NCBI GenBank assembly: GCA_017938145.1
Contig: JAGBCB010000021.1
Location: 48,794 to 112,793, forward strand
Source of the DNA: Lachnospiraceae bacterium
GTDB lineage: Bacteria > Bacillota > Clostridia > Lachnospirales > Lachnospiraceae
Length of the DNA: 64,000 nt
Direction of reading: 5' to 3'
The position numbers and the translations under genes are program-made. Positions 8,413 to 16,665 of the stretch are shown piece after piece. Within the stretch, counting starts at the first letter, position 1; the number at the start of each line of letters is the position of its first letter. The notes below the pieces were generated by a model. It was not told the origin of the DNA and did not search any database. It was given only the letters and a program-made list of their open reading frames with translations.

Positions 8413-10188
8413 TCAGCCAAGGGAATTCAGCAGATGCTCTAACATTTGACTGACTACGTTAATGTATCTTGCGGATGCATTGTATGCCTGCTGGAAACGG
8501 ATCATATTGGTCAGTTCCTCATCGGAAGAAACTGCAGTTACGGAAAGCCGCTGGGTATCCACACTGTTTACCAGTGTTTCCTGACCCTGATAAATGTTGC
8601 GGAACTTTTCACCTCTGGTTGCCAGCGCACCAATCATCTCGGTATAATATTCATTAAAATTATGTGCTTTATATTCGTTTGGTGTCAAAGTTGAGAACGG
8701 TTCCTGCCACTCCAACATCAATTTATCACAAATTTCTACGGCATAATCTCCGGTTCCGTCGTTGGAGGAAAGCGGGATTAAGGAAGGGTCTTTCATGATG
8801 TTCTCATTTACTTCGATTTCTCCGAGGGTAAACAGGCTGTAGTTATTGGAAGCATCCTCTTCATTATACTTCCAAACCTCAACCTCTTGGAACACACCGT
8901 CCACTTCAATAATTTCCGTTGTTTTTTCGTAACGGTCCATGGACTTACGGTTAAACAACGCTTCACCCGGTGTTTTGTTGGCATCCATACCCACAGGGGC
9001 ATTCTCTGCATCAAAAATAAGAATCTTTTCACCTTCGGAAGTGATAACCTCTTTGTTTGGACAAAGAATATCATTAATAGTTGTTACGATACCGTGGATT
9101 AACTGGTCAAATTCTGCCTGCACTGCAACGATAGCAGATGCATCAATTTCCAAATTAAAAATTTCAACTTCTTTTTCGTATTCACGATATGCATCTTCAT
9201 AATCGTCTTTATAGAAGTAACCGGATTCATCCGTATAATCCGCCTTATCCGGCTCCACCGGAATGTCAGTATGTTTACCAACCTTATCACCACGTACCAG
9301 AAGAAGTCCTTTTAAAGTACCGATATCTGTATTGGCTTCCGAACTTGGTAACGGGTTAAAATTATATACAGGCACATCTCCGAAGGATGGCCAATACGGC
9401 TCTATCATGCCGGTGTCATTTTCTAAAAGTCTGGTGTCCATGTGGTATACTAAATCTTCAGAAACCAACATCTGATTTTCGAACATTACGGTTACTACAC
9501 CGTTTGCCTGCTCTTTAATAGAAATATCTCCCAGACCGCCGAGTTCATCCAAAAGAAGATTTCTCTGGTCACGGAAGTCATTGGCATGCTCCATACCGCT
9601 GGCCTCATACTTTTGGATTTCACCGTTCAGGCGCTTGATTTCATCAGCTATCTCGTTGATGCGGTCTACATTGTTCCGGATATTGGAATTTAAACTTAAC
9701 TGATATTCTTTAATCTGGGTATATACAGTTTCTGCACGTTCAATAAAGCTTACTGCTGTTTGAATAAAACTGGAACGGGTAACAATACTGTCAGGTTCTT
9801 TGCAAAGCTCCTGCATGGCAATCCAAAGTTCTTCTACCGAGTCCTGAAATGCAACGCCCTCGGTTTCTCCCAAAATTTCTTCCATTTCGGTGGCACATTC
9901 ATACTGTGCCTCATAAAACTGCTGTCTGCCCAGTTCCTGCCGATAAGATTTATCTAAAAAATTATCTCTTACCTGGGTGATGGCTGCTGCCGCCGCACCA
10001 TGTCCGACCTGCAGATAAGAAATATGATTGGTTCCGATGTTCGAATAGAAGGAGTCTGTCTGCAAAGTTTGCTGGCGGACATATCCTTCTGTTTCCAGAT
10101 TGGAGAGATTATGCGCCGTTGTGTTTAATCCGCGCTGACTCACCTGCAGTCCGGACACTCCGGTATATAAACTGCTCATTAAACCCAT
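8413..10188 (-). CDS. flgK: Hook-associated protein FlgK, first tandem copy
   Basis: The 591-residue product carries the FlgK N-terminus (YTGVSGLQVSQRGLNTTAHN, then LSNLETEGYVRQQ), the NDFRDQRNLLLDELGGLGDI motif and the C-terminal QQAYNASARYINVVSQMLEH helix. The function is hook-filament junction formation, as for its neighbour. The start at 10188 is favoured because GGAGG is about nine bases upstream; an in-frame ATG three codons later would be too far. It follows flgN. Confidence 0.9.
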   Translation of the reverse strand: MGLMSSLYTGVSGLQVSQRGLNTTAHNLSNLETEGYVRQQTLQTDSFYSNIGTNHISYLQVGHGAAAAAITQVRDNFLDKSYRQELGRQQFYEAQYECATEMEEILGETEGVAFQDSVEELWIAMQELCKEPDSIVTRSSFIQTAVSFIERAETVYTQIKEYQLSLNSNIRNNVDRINEIADEIKRLNGEIQKYEASGMEHANDFRDQRNLLLDELGGLGDISIKEQANGVVTVMFENQMLVSEDLVYHMDTRLLENDTGMIEPYWPSFGDVPVYNFNPLPSSEANTDIGTLKGLLLVRGDKVGKHTDIPVEPDKADYTDESGYFYKDDYEDAYREYEKEVEIFNLEIDASAIVAVQAEFDQLIHGIVTTINDILCPNKEVITSEGEKILIFDAENAPVGMDANKTPGEALFNRKSMDRYEKTTEIIEVDGVFQEVEVWKYNEEDASNNYSLFTLGEIEVNENIMKDPSLIPLSSNDGTGDYAVEICDKLMLEWQEPFSTLTPNEYKAHNFNEYYTEMIGALATRGEKFRNIYQGQETLVNSVDTQRLSVTAVSSDEELTNMIRFQQAYNASARYINVVSQMLEHLLNSLG

Positions 10189-10249
10189 GGCGTTAATCCT
10201 CCTTTCCTAAAACGTAAAACAGACAGAGCTGTCCTAAGCAACATTGCAT

Positions 10250-10762
10250 TTACTGCTTTGCATCAAACATCCCTGTCTGAGAAGCGGTCATATCCCACTG
10301 ACCCGCATTCTTATTATAATTATTTCCAGGTACGATCCTTGTACTCTGGAGCAGATTCATATTATATGAAATCATTTCAAGCGACTGTTCGATTAGATTC
10401 CGGTTGTGTCCATTCACTTCTGACAGACGCTTTAATACATCCGTCAACTCCTTGTGAATTTCTTTTAAAGTTTCCTGTTCATCCGGCTGCCGGTCCAATA
10501 ACTGAATCAGATTTGGCAGGGTCAGTTCAGGAAGCTTCTTGTTTAAAACCACACTGATATTCTGCATTATTTCAGTTCGCTTTTGTTCTAACCCGCTGAT
10601 CTTTCCGATAGCAGACTGCTCTGTTTCCGTAATGGTTTGCACCTTTTGCAAATCATTTGCGATAATTGCCTGAGTCTTTTGTTCTACTACCGGCAGCAGC
10701 TCCTGATAGGCCGCATGCTCCTTGCGGAGAGTGGCTATCAGTTCTTGCATTAAGCTTGCCAT
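10250..10762 (-). CDS. flgN: FlgN-family export chaperone
   Basis: A 170-residue all-helical protein (MASLMQELIATLRKEHAAYQ, repeated Q/E/L heptads, central KISGLEQKRTEIMQ) with the FlgN domain pattern, located between flgM and flgK as in most Gram-positive flagellar operons. FlgN binds the C-termini of FlgK and FlgL in the cytoplasm and delivers them to the export apparatus; here it may serve two FlgK versions. The last ~20 residues (NKNAGQWDMTASQ) look disordered. Confidence 0.88.
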   Translation of the reverse strand: MASLMQELIATLRKEHAAYQELLPVVEQKTQAIIANDLQKVQTITETEQSAIGKISGLEQKRTEIMQNISVVLNKKLPELTLPNLIQLLDRQPDEQETLKEIHKELTDVLKRLSEVNGHNRNLIEQSLEMISYNMNLLQSTRIVPGNNYNKNAGQWDMTASQTGMFDAKQ

Positions 10763-10780
10763 AGCATAACTCCCCGCCTC

Positions 10781-11050
10781 TTAGATAGTAAATCCATTCA
10801 ATAATTTGTCTGCCAGTGCTGACATTGGAACGTTGTAAGTTCCGTTTGCCATACTGGTTTTTAATTTCTGGACTCTCTCGGTGCGGACATCTTCTGCCTG
10901 GGCAACTGCCTGCTTTGCGATCTGAAGGTCTCTGCCGAAGGAAGAAATCTCGACAGAATCCTTAGAGTAGCTTGCTGGCTTCTCTGTCTTTTTTCTTGTG
11001 CTGTTTACCTGATATAACTGGGTAATTTCCGACATAGCATCAATACGCAT
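10781..11050 (-). CDS. flgM: Anti-sigma-28 factor FlgM
   Basis: The 89-residue protein has the typical FlgM start (MRIDAMSEITQLYQ), the VEISSFGRDLQIAKQA segment and a C-terminal region ending LADKLLNGFTI. FlgM binds and inhibits the flagellar sigma factor until it is exported through the finished hook. The ATG at 11050 is preferred, with GGTGAG four bases upstream and the expected N-terminus; an ATG at 11062 would add VRIM-type residues. It is the first gene of the leftward flgM-csrA unit. Confidence 0.9.
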   Translation of the reverse strand: MRIDAMSEITQLYQVNSTRKKTEKPASYSKDSVEISSFGRDLQIAKQAVAQAEDVRTERVQKLKTSMANGTYNVPMSALADKLLNGFTI

Positions 11051-11116
11051 TATTCTCACCATCCTATTCTTAAACCATGAACAAAATAACGTTTGTTCTT
11101 AATGCTTACATACTAA

Positions 11117-11144
11117 ATATCGGAGAGTTTTTCAAAATACTTTA
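11117..11144 (-). promoter_or_regulatory. Probable sigma-28 promoter of the flgM operon
   Basis: Minus strand TAAA, 16 bases, TCCGATAT resembles TAAA-N15-GCCGATAA (4/4 and 6/8 matches, one base wider). It sits between the lysA stop and flgM, where a class III flagellar promoter is expected. Confidence 0.5.
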
Positions 11145-11146
11145 GA

Positions 11147-12400
11147 CTACTTAAAAAAATTTGTAAAATCAAAGGTAGCAAAATAATCTGCCGGAGTTTC
11201 CGCACGGCGGATCATCTGTACATCACCGTTTTCCTTAAGCAAAAGTTCTGCAGAACGCAGTTTGCCGTTGTAATTGTAGCCCATGGAAAAGCCATGTGCA
11301 CCGGTATCGTGGATTACTACGTAGTCACCCATATCAATCTTCGGTAACATTCTGTCGATGGCAAACTTATCATTATTTTCACAAAGAGAACCGGTTACAT
11401 CATACATATGGTCACAAGGCACATCTTCCTTGCCCGGAATTGTAATATGATGGTATGCACCGTACATTGCAGGACGCATCAAGTTTACGGCACAGGCATC
11501 CAGACCAATGTATTCTTTATAAATGTGCTTTTCATGCACAGCAGTTGCCACCAGCTGTCCGTAAGGCGCCAGCATAAAACGGCCCAGTTCTGTAAAGATT
11601 GCCACATCGCCCATTCCGGCCGGAACCAGAACCTCTTCGTAAGCCTTACGCACGCCTTCACCGATAATAAAAATATCGTTGGCAGGCTGCTCCGGACGAT
11701 ACGGAATACCAACACCACCGGATAAGTTGATGAAGGTAATTTTGGCACCGGTCTTTTCCTTTAATTCTACTGCAAGTTCAAATAAGGTTCTTGCTAACAT
11801 CGGATAATAGTCGTTGGTTACGGTATTGCTGCAAAGGAAGGAATGGATACCAAACTCCTCCACACCCTTGCTCATTAAAATCTTGTATCCTTCAATCATC
11901 TGCTCCTTGGTCATACCATACTTGGCATCTCCCGGGTTATCCATAATACCATTACTAACTTCATACACGCCACCCGGATTATAACGGCAGCAGATTCTTT
12001 TTGGAAGACCGGCTACCTTTTCCAAAAAGGCGATGTGGGTAAAGTCATCCAGATTGATGATAGCGTTTAACTCTCTTGCTTTTACAAATTCCTCCGGCGG
12101 AGTAGCATTGGAGGAAAACATAATTTCAGAACCTACGGAACCTACTGCTTCGGACATCATAAGCTCGGTCAAAGAGGAACAGTCAAAGCCGCAGCCTTCC
12201 TCCTTTAATACCTGCATAATATAAGGGTTTGGCGTTGCTTTTACCGCAAAATATTCCTTAAAGCCCTTGTTCCAGGAAAATGCCTTTGCCATGTTTCTGG
12301 CATTTTCACGGATGCCCTTTTCATCATAAATATGAAACGGGGTTGGATAAGTTTTTACTACCTCTGCAATTTGTTCCTTAGTCAAAAAAGATTTTTTCAT
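11147..12400 (-). CDS. lysA: Diaminopimelate decarboxylase-like PLP enzyme
   Basis: The 417-residue protein is a fold-type III PLP decarboxylase: the PLP lysine is in FAVKATPN (near residue 53), the glycine-rich phosphate loop is SGGVGIPY, and the CENNDKFAIDR and MYGAYHHI segments match the substrate/PLP contacts of meso-diaminopimelate decarboxylases. It would make L-lysine from meso-diaminopimelate. The usual HIGSQ segment is replaced by HSFLCSN, so it belongs to a divergent branch and another basic amino-acid decarboxylase is possible. It lies 40 bases downstream of the glycerol-phosphate polymer cluster and may be cotranscribed. Confidence 0.8.
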   Translation of the reverse strand: MKKSFLTKEQIAEVVKTYPTPFHIYDEKGIRENARNMAKAFSWNKGFKEYFAVKATPNPYIMQVLKEEGCGFDCSSLTELMMSEAVGSVGSEIMFSSNATPPEEFVKARELNAIINLDDFTHIAFLEKVAGLPKRICCRYNPGGVYEVSNGIMDNPGDAKYGMTKEQMIEGYKILMSKGVEEFGIHSFLCSNTVTNDYYPMLARTLFELAVELKEKTGAKITFINLSGGVGIPYRPEQPANDIFIIGEGVRKAYEEVLVPAGMGDVAIFTELGRFMLAPYGQLVATAVHEKHIYKEYIGLDACAVNLMRPAMYGAYHHITIPGKEDVPCDHMYDVTGSLCENNDKFAIDRMLPKIDMGDYVVIHDTGAHGFSMGYNYNGKLRSAELLLKENGDVQMIRRAETPADYFATFDFTNFFK

Positions 12401-12440
12401 ACTGTTATTCTCCCATTTTATACTAAAATTGATTTAATAA

Positions 12441-14918
12441 TTACGGAAGCAGGGACTCAAATTGAGCAATAGCTTCCCGATTGTATTGTTCGTAGTCTAC
12501 ATTCAGCTTTTTCGGCACTCTGCCGTCCAGGCAGGCACGAAGACCATCCAAGACACCTTCCTGGCTGTCTTCTACCAAAAAGCCTCCCACCTGCTCCATA
12601 AAGAGCTTTGGTCCCGTGATATCCGTAGAAAAGCACGGCAGGCCCAAAATATCCGCCTCTGCCAGCACCAGTCCAAATCCTTCGTATAAAGAAGGCAGCG
12701 CTAAATAATCGCAGGCCTTCATCAGCGGATAAGGATTCGACATATAACGGATGATAAAAATTGCCTCCGGACAGGAAGACTCTGCTGCCAATCTCTTAGT
12801 TTCGTTGAATAACACACCATAACCGCCCAGAATAATCAATATCGTATCCGGATTTTCTTTATGAAGAATTTCAAAAGAACGAATCAAACGCGTATGACCC
12901 TTTTCCTTAGAAAAACGTCCTACAGAAATAAACTTTTTCTTATCGGAGGCCAATGCGGCACGAAGCTCTTCTTCCTCCACATTCATGCGGGTTCTTGCGT
13001 CAAAAACCAGTTCTTCTTCTGCCCGTTTCAAAATGGACTTGTAATTAATTGTATTTTTAACAAGCACCAGATTGGCGTCCTTCTTTGTATCCTCGTCCTC
13101 GTAAGCAGACGCAATGGCCTGTGTGGATTGACGGAGATCCTCCGTTACGATAGCCACGTTATCATACTTACGGTATTCCCGGCTTAACAGTCTGCGGAGC
13201 AGCGTGCGCTTTGTCCGGATTTCCTCTTCCATATCATTATGTACAAAAATAGTTCTGCTGCAAGGCGCCTGTCCGATTACTTCAATCAGTTCATGTTCAT
13301 ATCCGAAAAACTGGATTGCCTTATCAATACGGCAGCTTCCCAGAATTCTTCCGTATTCACGCTGTGCCACCTTTTCCACCAGTTTTTTCATCGGTTCATA
13401 CGGTAAAATATGAAATTCCTGGAATAACATGTAGCAGAAAGTTTCCCAGGCAGTGGCACTTCTTGCATGATAATAACTGAGGGTAGAAATACCCTCCGGC
13501 AGCATTTTAATGCAGTCCTGTCTCTTTTTAATGGCATTGATTTTATACAATACCGCAAAATTATACTTTTCCTTATCCACCATGGATAACAGGTTAACCG
13601 CTGATGTTGTGATTCCGTTTCTTTCCAGATTTCCGGCATACAAAACCACATTTTTCTTTCCGTTATCCGGTGTCATCCGGATATCCAGCAGTTCAGATGT
13701 TTCATGAAACAACAGCTGATGGCAGACTGCCTTTGTCATCCCCGGCACATCATAGGCACAGAATTTCTGAAGAAATTCCGCATCATCATATGTTTTTGGC
13801 GCACGGATATGCTCCATCAACTCTTCAATATTTGATGCCTGTGGGAACGGAAGCTCATCCACAGAAAAATACATGCCTCTTTCCTGCATATACTCTTCCT
13901 TATCATAAGTGAACAGTACAATTTTTCTGCCACTGGCGGCAAAATCAAAGAACACGCTGGAATAATCCGTTACCAAAACATCCGCAGCATTTAAAAATTC
14001 GTAGGTATCATATTTATCCGCAGGAAAAGGCACAATATGGGTATACTGTGTTACATCAATGGCTCCCCTGCTTAACGGATGCAGTTTTACATATAAGATT
14101 TGATTGCCGTCCAGCTTTGCATCCCACTCATCAAAGTAGTTTTTCAGGATTTCATTCTGCATTTCACTGGTCACATTACCGATAACACCACGCCAGGTCG
14201 GCATAAAAACAATAATTTGTTTTTCACCAAAATCACATTCCCGGCGGATTTCCTGACGACGCTTTTCATCCAGAAACGCCTGATTACGCGGATAGCCTGC
14301 CAGCATAAGCTTGGTATGACCAAAGTTTGCAAGGCTGTAATCATCAATAAAATGCTGCATGGTATATTCATTCGGACAAAGAAGATAGTCCGCATTGAAC
14401 ATATTACGCTGCACATTACCAAAGGTGGCAAAGTCGTTTGCCACCTTATTTCCAAGACATTTTAAAGGCGTTCCGTGCCAGGTATTCAAATATACCTGTT
14501 CCGGACGTTTATTGAAAATGATAAAGAAAGTGTGCTCGTTTACCAGATATTTTGCCGTAGCAAGTACTTTAAAATATTCCTTAGTCGTAACATCCAGCAG
14601 CGTTACTCCGGAAATATTTAATGCTTCCAGATATTTTTTACGCTCCTTCACATCCCGCCTTCTGCAGGACAGATAAATTTTGTAACCGGCATATTCCTCC
14701 CCGGTTGTCAATTCCTTTAACAAAGCATTTATGTTACCGTCCGGACTCTGACCGTTTAACGTTTCCAACAGCACCGCGCTTTCATCAATCGGAAGATTCT
14801 CTCTGTATGAAATATATTTTTTTCGGTTTAAATATTGACGGTCTACCCGTTTCAGTTTACGATGCAGCTTCTTTATTTTTTTCCGCACCTTACCGGTCAG
14901 CGCTTTAAGTTTTCCCAT
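12441..14918 (-). CDS. CDP-glycerol glycerophosphotransferase fused to GT4 glycosyltransferase (paralogue 1)
   Basis: This 825-residue protein has two domains. Residues ~30-400 are a TagB/TagF-type glycerophosphotransferase with WHGTPLK (147-153), PTWRG (240-244), KLHP (278-281) and VTDYSSVFFD (316-325); the two histidine motifs are those required in the family. Residues ~425-825 are a GT4 glycosyltransferase with SVGRFSKEKGH and LPSLYEGFGLVLAEAD. It would add glycerol phosphate from CDP-glycerol, and a sugar, to a wall or lipid-linked polymer at the cytoplasmic membrane face. Both domains look intact, unlike its two upstream paralogues. Confidence 0.85.
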   Translation of the reverse strand: MGKLKALTGKVRKKIKKLHRKLKRVDRQYLNRKKYISYRENLPIDESAVLLETLNGQSPDGNINALLKELTTGEEYAGYKIYLSCRRRDVKERKKYLEALNISGVTLLDVTTKEYFKVLATAKYLVNEHTFFIIFNKRPEQVYLNTWHGTPLKCLGNKVANDFATFGNVQRNMFNADYLLCPNEYTMQHFIDDYSLANFGHTKLMLAGYPRNQAFLDEKRRQEIRRECDFGEKQIIVFMPTWRGVIGNVTSEMQNEILKNYFDEWDAKLDGNQILYVKLHPLSRGAIDVTQYTHIVPFPADKYDTYEFLNAADVLVTDYSSVFFDFAASGRKIVLFTYDKEEYMQERGMYFSVDELPFPQASNIEELMEHIRAPKTYDDAEFLQKFCAYDVPGMTKAVCHQLLFHETSELLDIRMTPDNGKKNVVLYAGNLERNGITTSAVNLLSMVDKEKYNFAVLYKINAIKKRQDCIKMLPEGISTLSYYHARSATAWETFCYMLFQEFHILPYEPMKKLVEKVAQREYGRILGSCRIDKAIQFFGYEHELIEVIGQAPCSRTIFVHNDMEEEIRTKRTLLRRLLSREYRKYDNVAIVTEDLRQSTQAIASAYEDEDTKKDANLVLVKNTINYKSILKRAEEELVFDARTRMNVEEEELRAALASDKKKFISVGRFSKEKGHTRLIRSFEILHKENPDTILIILGGYGVLFNETKRLAAESSCPEAIFIIRYMSNPYPLMKACDYLALPSLYEGFGLVLAEADILGLPCFSTDITGPKLFMEQVGGFLVEDSQEGVLDGLRACLDGRVPKKLNVDYEQYNREAIAQFESLLP

Positions 14919-14948
14919 GAATTACTGTTGCTCCTTTATTTCCTATTC

Positions 14949-16649
14949 TTATTTCAATTTCTGTTCTAATAAAAGTTCCACCTGCTCTGCAGTTTCAACT
15001 TCTATTCGTTCTGTATCCAGAACGCCCTTCAACTGCCGGTTGATTGTTTTTGACATATTCGGCATCTTCAGCCGGCTCATCGGATATGCCGCAAGAATCA
15101 GCATGGTTTCATCGTTGCTTCCGCTGAAATCCAGTACGTAATCAATTCTGCAATCGGTAAAAAGGCGTTGTTTTTCATTGTCAACCAAATGACGGATTAG
15201 TTCCTTTTGCTTCTCGGAAGGCGCAGTTCTGCTCTTCCGCCATGCGATATACTGCTCCTTTTGCTTTTCTTCCAGACTGAATGCTTCATAAAAGCCAAGA
15301 TAATTCATACCCTCAGGAAGTCTTTGTAGTTTCTTTTGCCGGTAAATCACTTCTTCCATTTTATAAATCAACGTATAATTATATTTTTCGGTATCCAGCG
15401 ATTTTATCAATTCAAAAAAGCGGTCTGTGGTACGGCCGGTATTCAGCGGACCACCATACAAAAATACATTTTTCTTTCCGTTGTTTTTCAGGCTCCGTTC
15501 TTCTATCAGCGGGCTTTCCTGATTAAAAAAGACGCGCCGGCAAAGAACCTTTGTAGCTTCCTTTGTATCGTAAGCACAATAGGTTTTCAAAAAAGCAGTA
15601 TCATCATAATCCTTCTTCCCATCCATATACTGCACTAATTCTCTTATCGTAGCAGCCTGCGGAAACGGCAGTTCCTCCATCGGGAAATAAAAACCTCTCT
15701 CGGAAGTATATTCCTCTTTATCATAAGTGAATAAAAGAATCTTTCTTCCGCTGATGGCATAATCAAAAAAGACACTGGAGTAGTCGGTAATCAGGCCATC
15801 GGTGGCATTCAGGAACTCATAGGTTTCATATTCCTGCGGAAACGGCAGAATACGTTTAAACATTGAAAGATTAATTCCTTTACTGTTCATCGGATGCAGC
15901 TTCACATAAACCCGCTGATGCTCGCCCAATAAGCTCTCCAGTTCTTCAAAGTAACCGGTCAGCTGCTCATTTTGCTTTTCATTATCAACCTGGTTGAGAA
16001 CACCTCTCCAGGTAGGCAGATATGCATAAACTTCTTTGTTTTCCAGGCCGCACTCCCGGCGAATAACACTGCGCCGTTCCTCATCCATAAATTCCGTGTT
16101 TCGAGGATAACCTCCTAAAAGAATCCGTGTATTTCCCAGATTTTCTATCATATAGTCTTCGGTCAGGCTTTTCATTGTGAGTTCATTCGGGCACAATAAA
16201 TAATCCGCACACAAAAAGTTACGCTGTGCATTTCCTATCATAGCCGCATCATCTTTAATTTTTCTGCCGAGTGTTTTTAACGGCGTTCCGTGCCAGGTAT
16301 TTAAATACACCTGCTCCGGACGTTTAATAAAATCCAAAATAAAGGTATTATCATTAATCAGATACTTGGCAGCGGCCAATAGTTTAAAATATTCCCTGCT
16401 TCCCGTCAACACCGGCCGGATGTTACTTAAATTATGCTTCTTCAGCTTTGCCGTCAGTTCTTCTATCTGATTCTCCTGACAGGAAAGCCACAACCGGAAC
16501 CCTTTGTACTCCGGAGCAGTTGCCAGTTCTTTGGCAATTGCGGCAATGTTGCCGCCCAAAGTTCTGCCGTGCTGGGATTCCAGTAAAACAACGTTATGTT
16601 TCACCCTGCAATGTTCCAAATAATGAATATAACGTGTTTGTTCTTCCAT
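14949..16649 (-). CDS. CDP-glycerol glycerophosphotransferase, GT domain truncated (paralogue 2)
   Basis: At 566 residues this paralogue keeps the complete glycerophosphotransferase domain (TWHGTPLK, PTWRG, KLHP, ITDYSSVFFDYA) and the first ~150 residues of the GT domain (GKKNVFLYGGPL, TDCRIDYVLDFSG), but ends before the donor-binding half: there is no GRFSKEKG or YEGFG segment. The likely activity is therefore glycerol-phosphate transfer only. It lies between the other two copies with gaps of 16 and 30 bases. The truncated end is an ordinary stop codon, with no obvious leftover GT sequence downstream. Confidence 0.82.
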   Translation of the reverse strand: MEEQTRYIHYLEHCRVKHNVVLLESQHGRTLGGNIAAIAKELATAPEYKGFRLWLSCQENQIEELTAKLKKHNLSNIRPVLTGSREYFKLLAAAKYLINDNTFILDFIKRPEQVYLNTWHGTPLKTLGRKIKDDAAMIGNAQRNFLCADYLLCPNELTMKSLTEDYMIENLGNTRILLGGYPRNTEFMDEERRSVIRRECGLENKEVYAYLPTWRGVLNQVDNEKQNEQLTGYFEELESLLGEHQRVYVKLHPMNSKGINLSMFKRILPFPQEYETYEFLNATDGLITDYSSVFFDYAISGRKILLFTYDKEEYTSERGFYFPMEELPFPQAATIRELVQYMDGKKDYDDTAFLKTYCAYDTKEATKVLCRRVFFNQESPLIEERSLKNNGKKNVFLYGGPLNTGRTTDRFFELIKSLDTEKYNYTLIYKMEEVIYRQKKLQRLPEGMNYLGFYEAFSLEEKQKEQYIAWRKSRTAPSEKQKELIRHLVDNEKQRLFTDCRIDYVLDFSGSNDETMLILAAYPMSRLKMPNMSKTINRQLKGVLDTERIEVETAEQVELLLEQKLK

Positions 16650-16665
16650 ATCATGCCTCCATGTT

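Noticed and set aside
12401-12440. Lysine riboswitch before lysA
   Set aside because: The gap to the upstream gene is only 40 bases, far too short for the riboswitch.
14171-14465. Overlapping frames on both strands within the TagF-like genes
   Set aside because: They are by-products of the long conserved leftward genes and lack independent signals.
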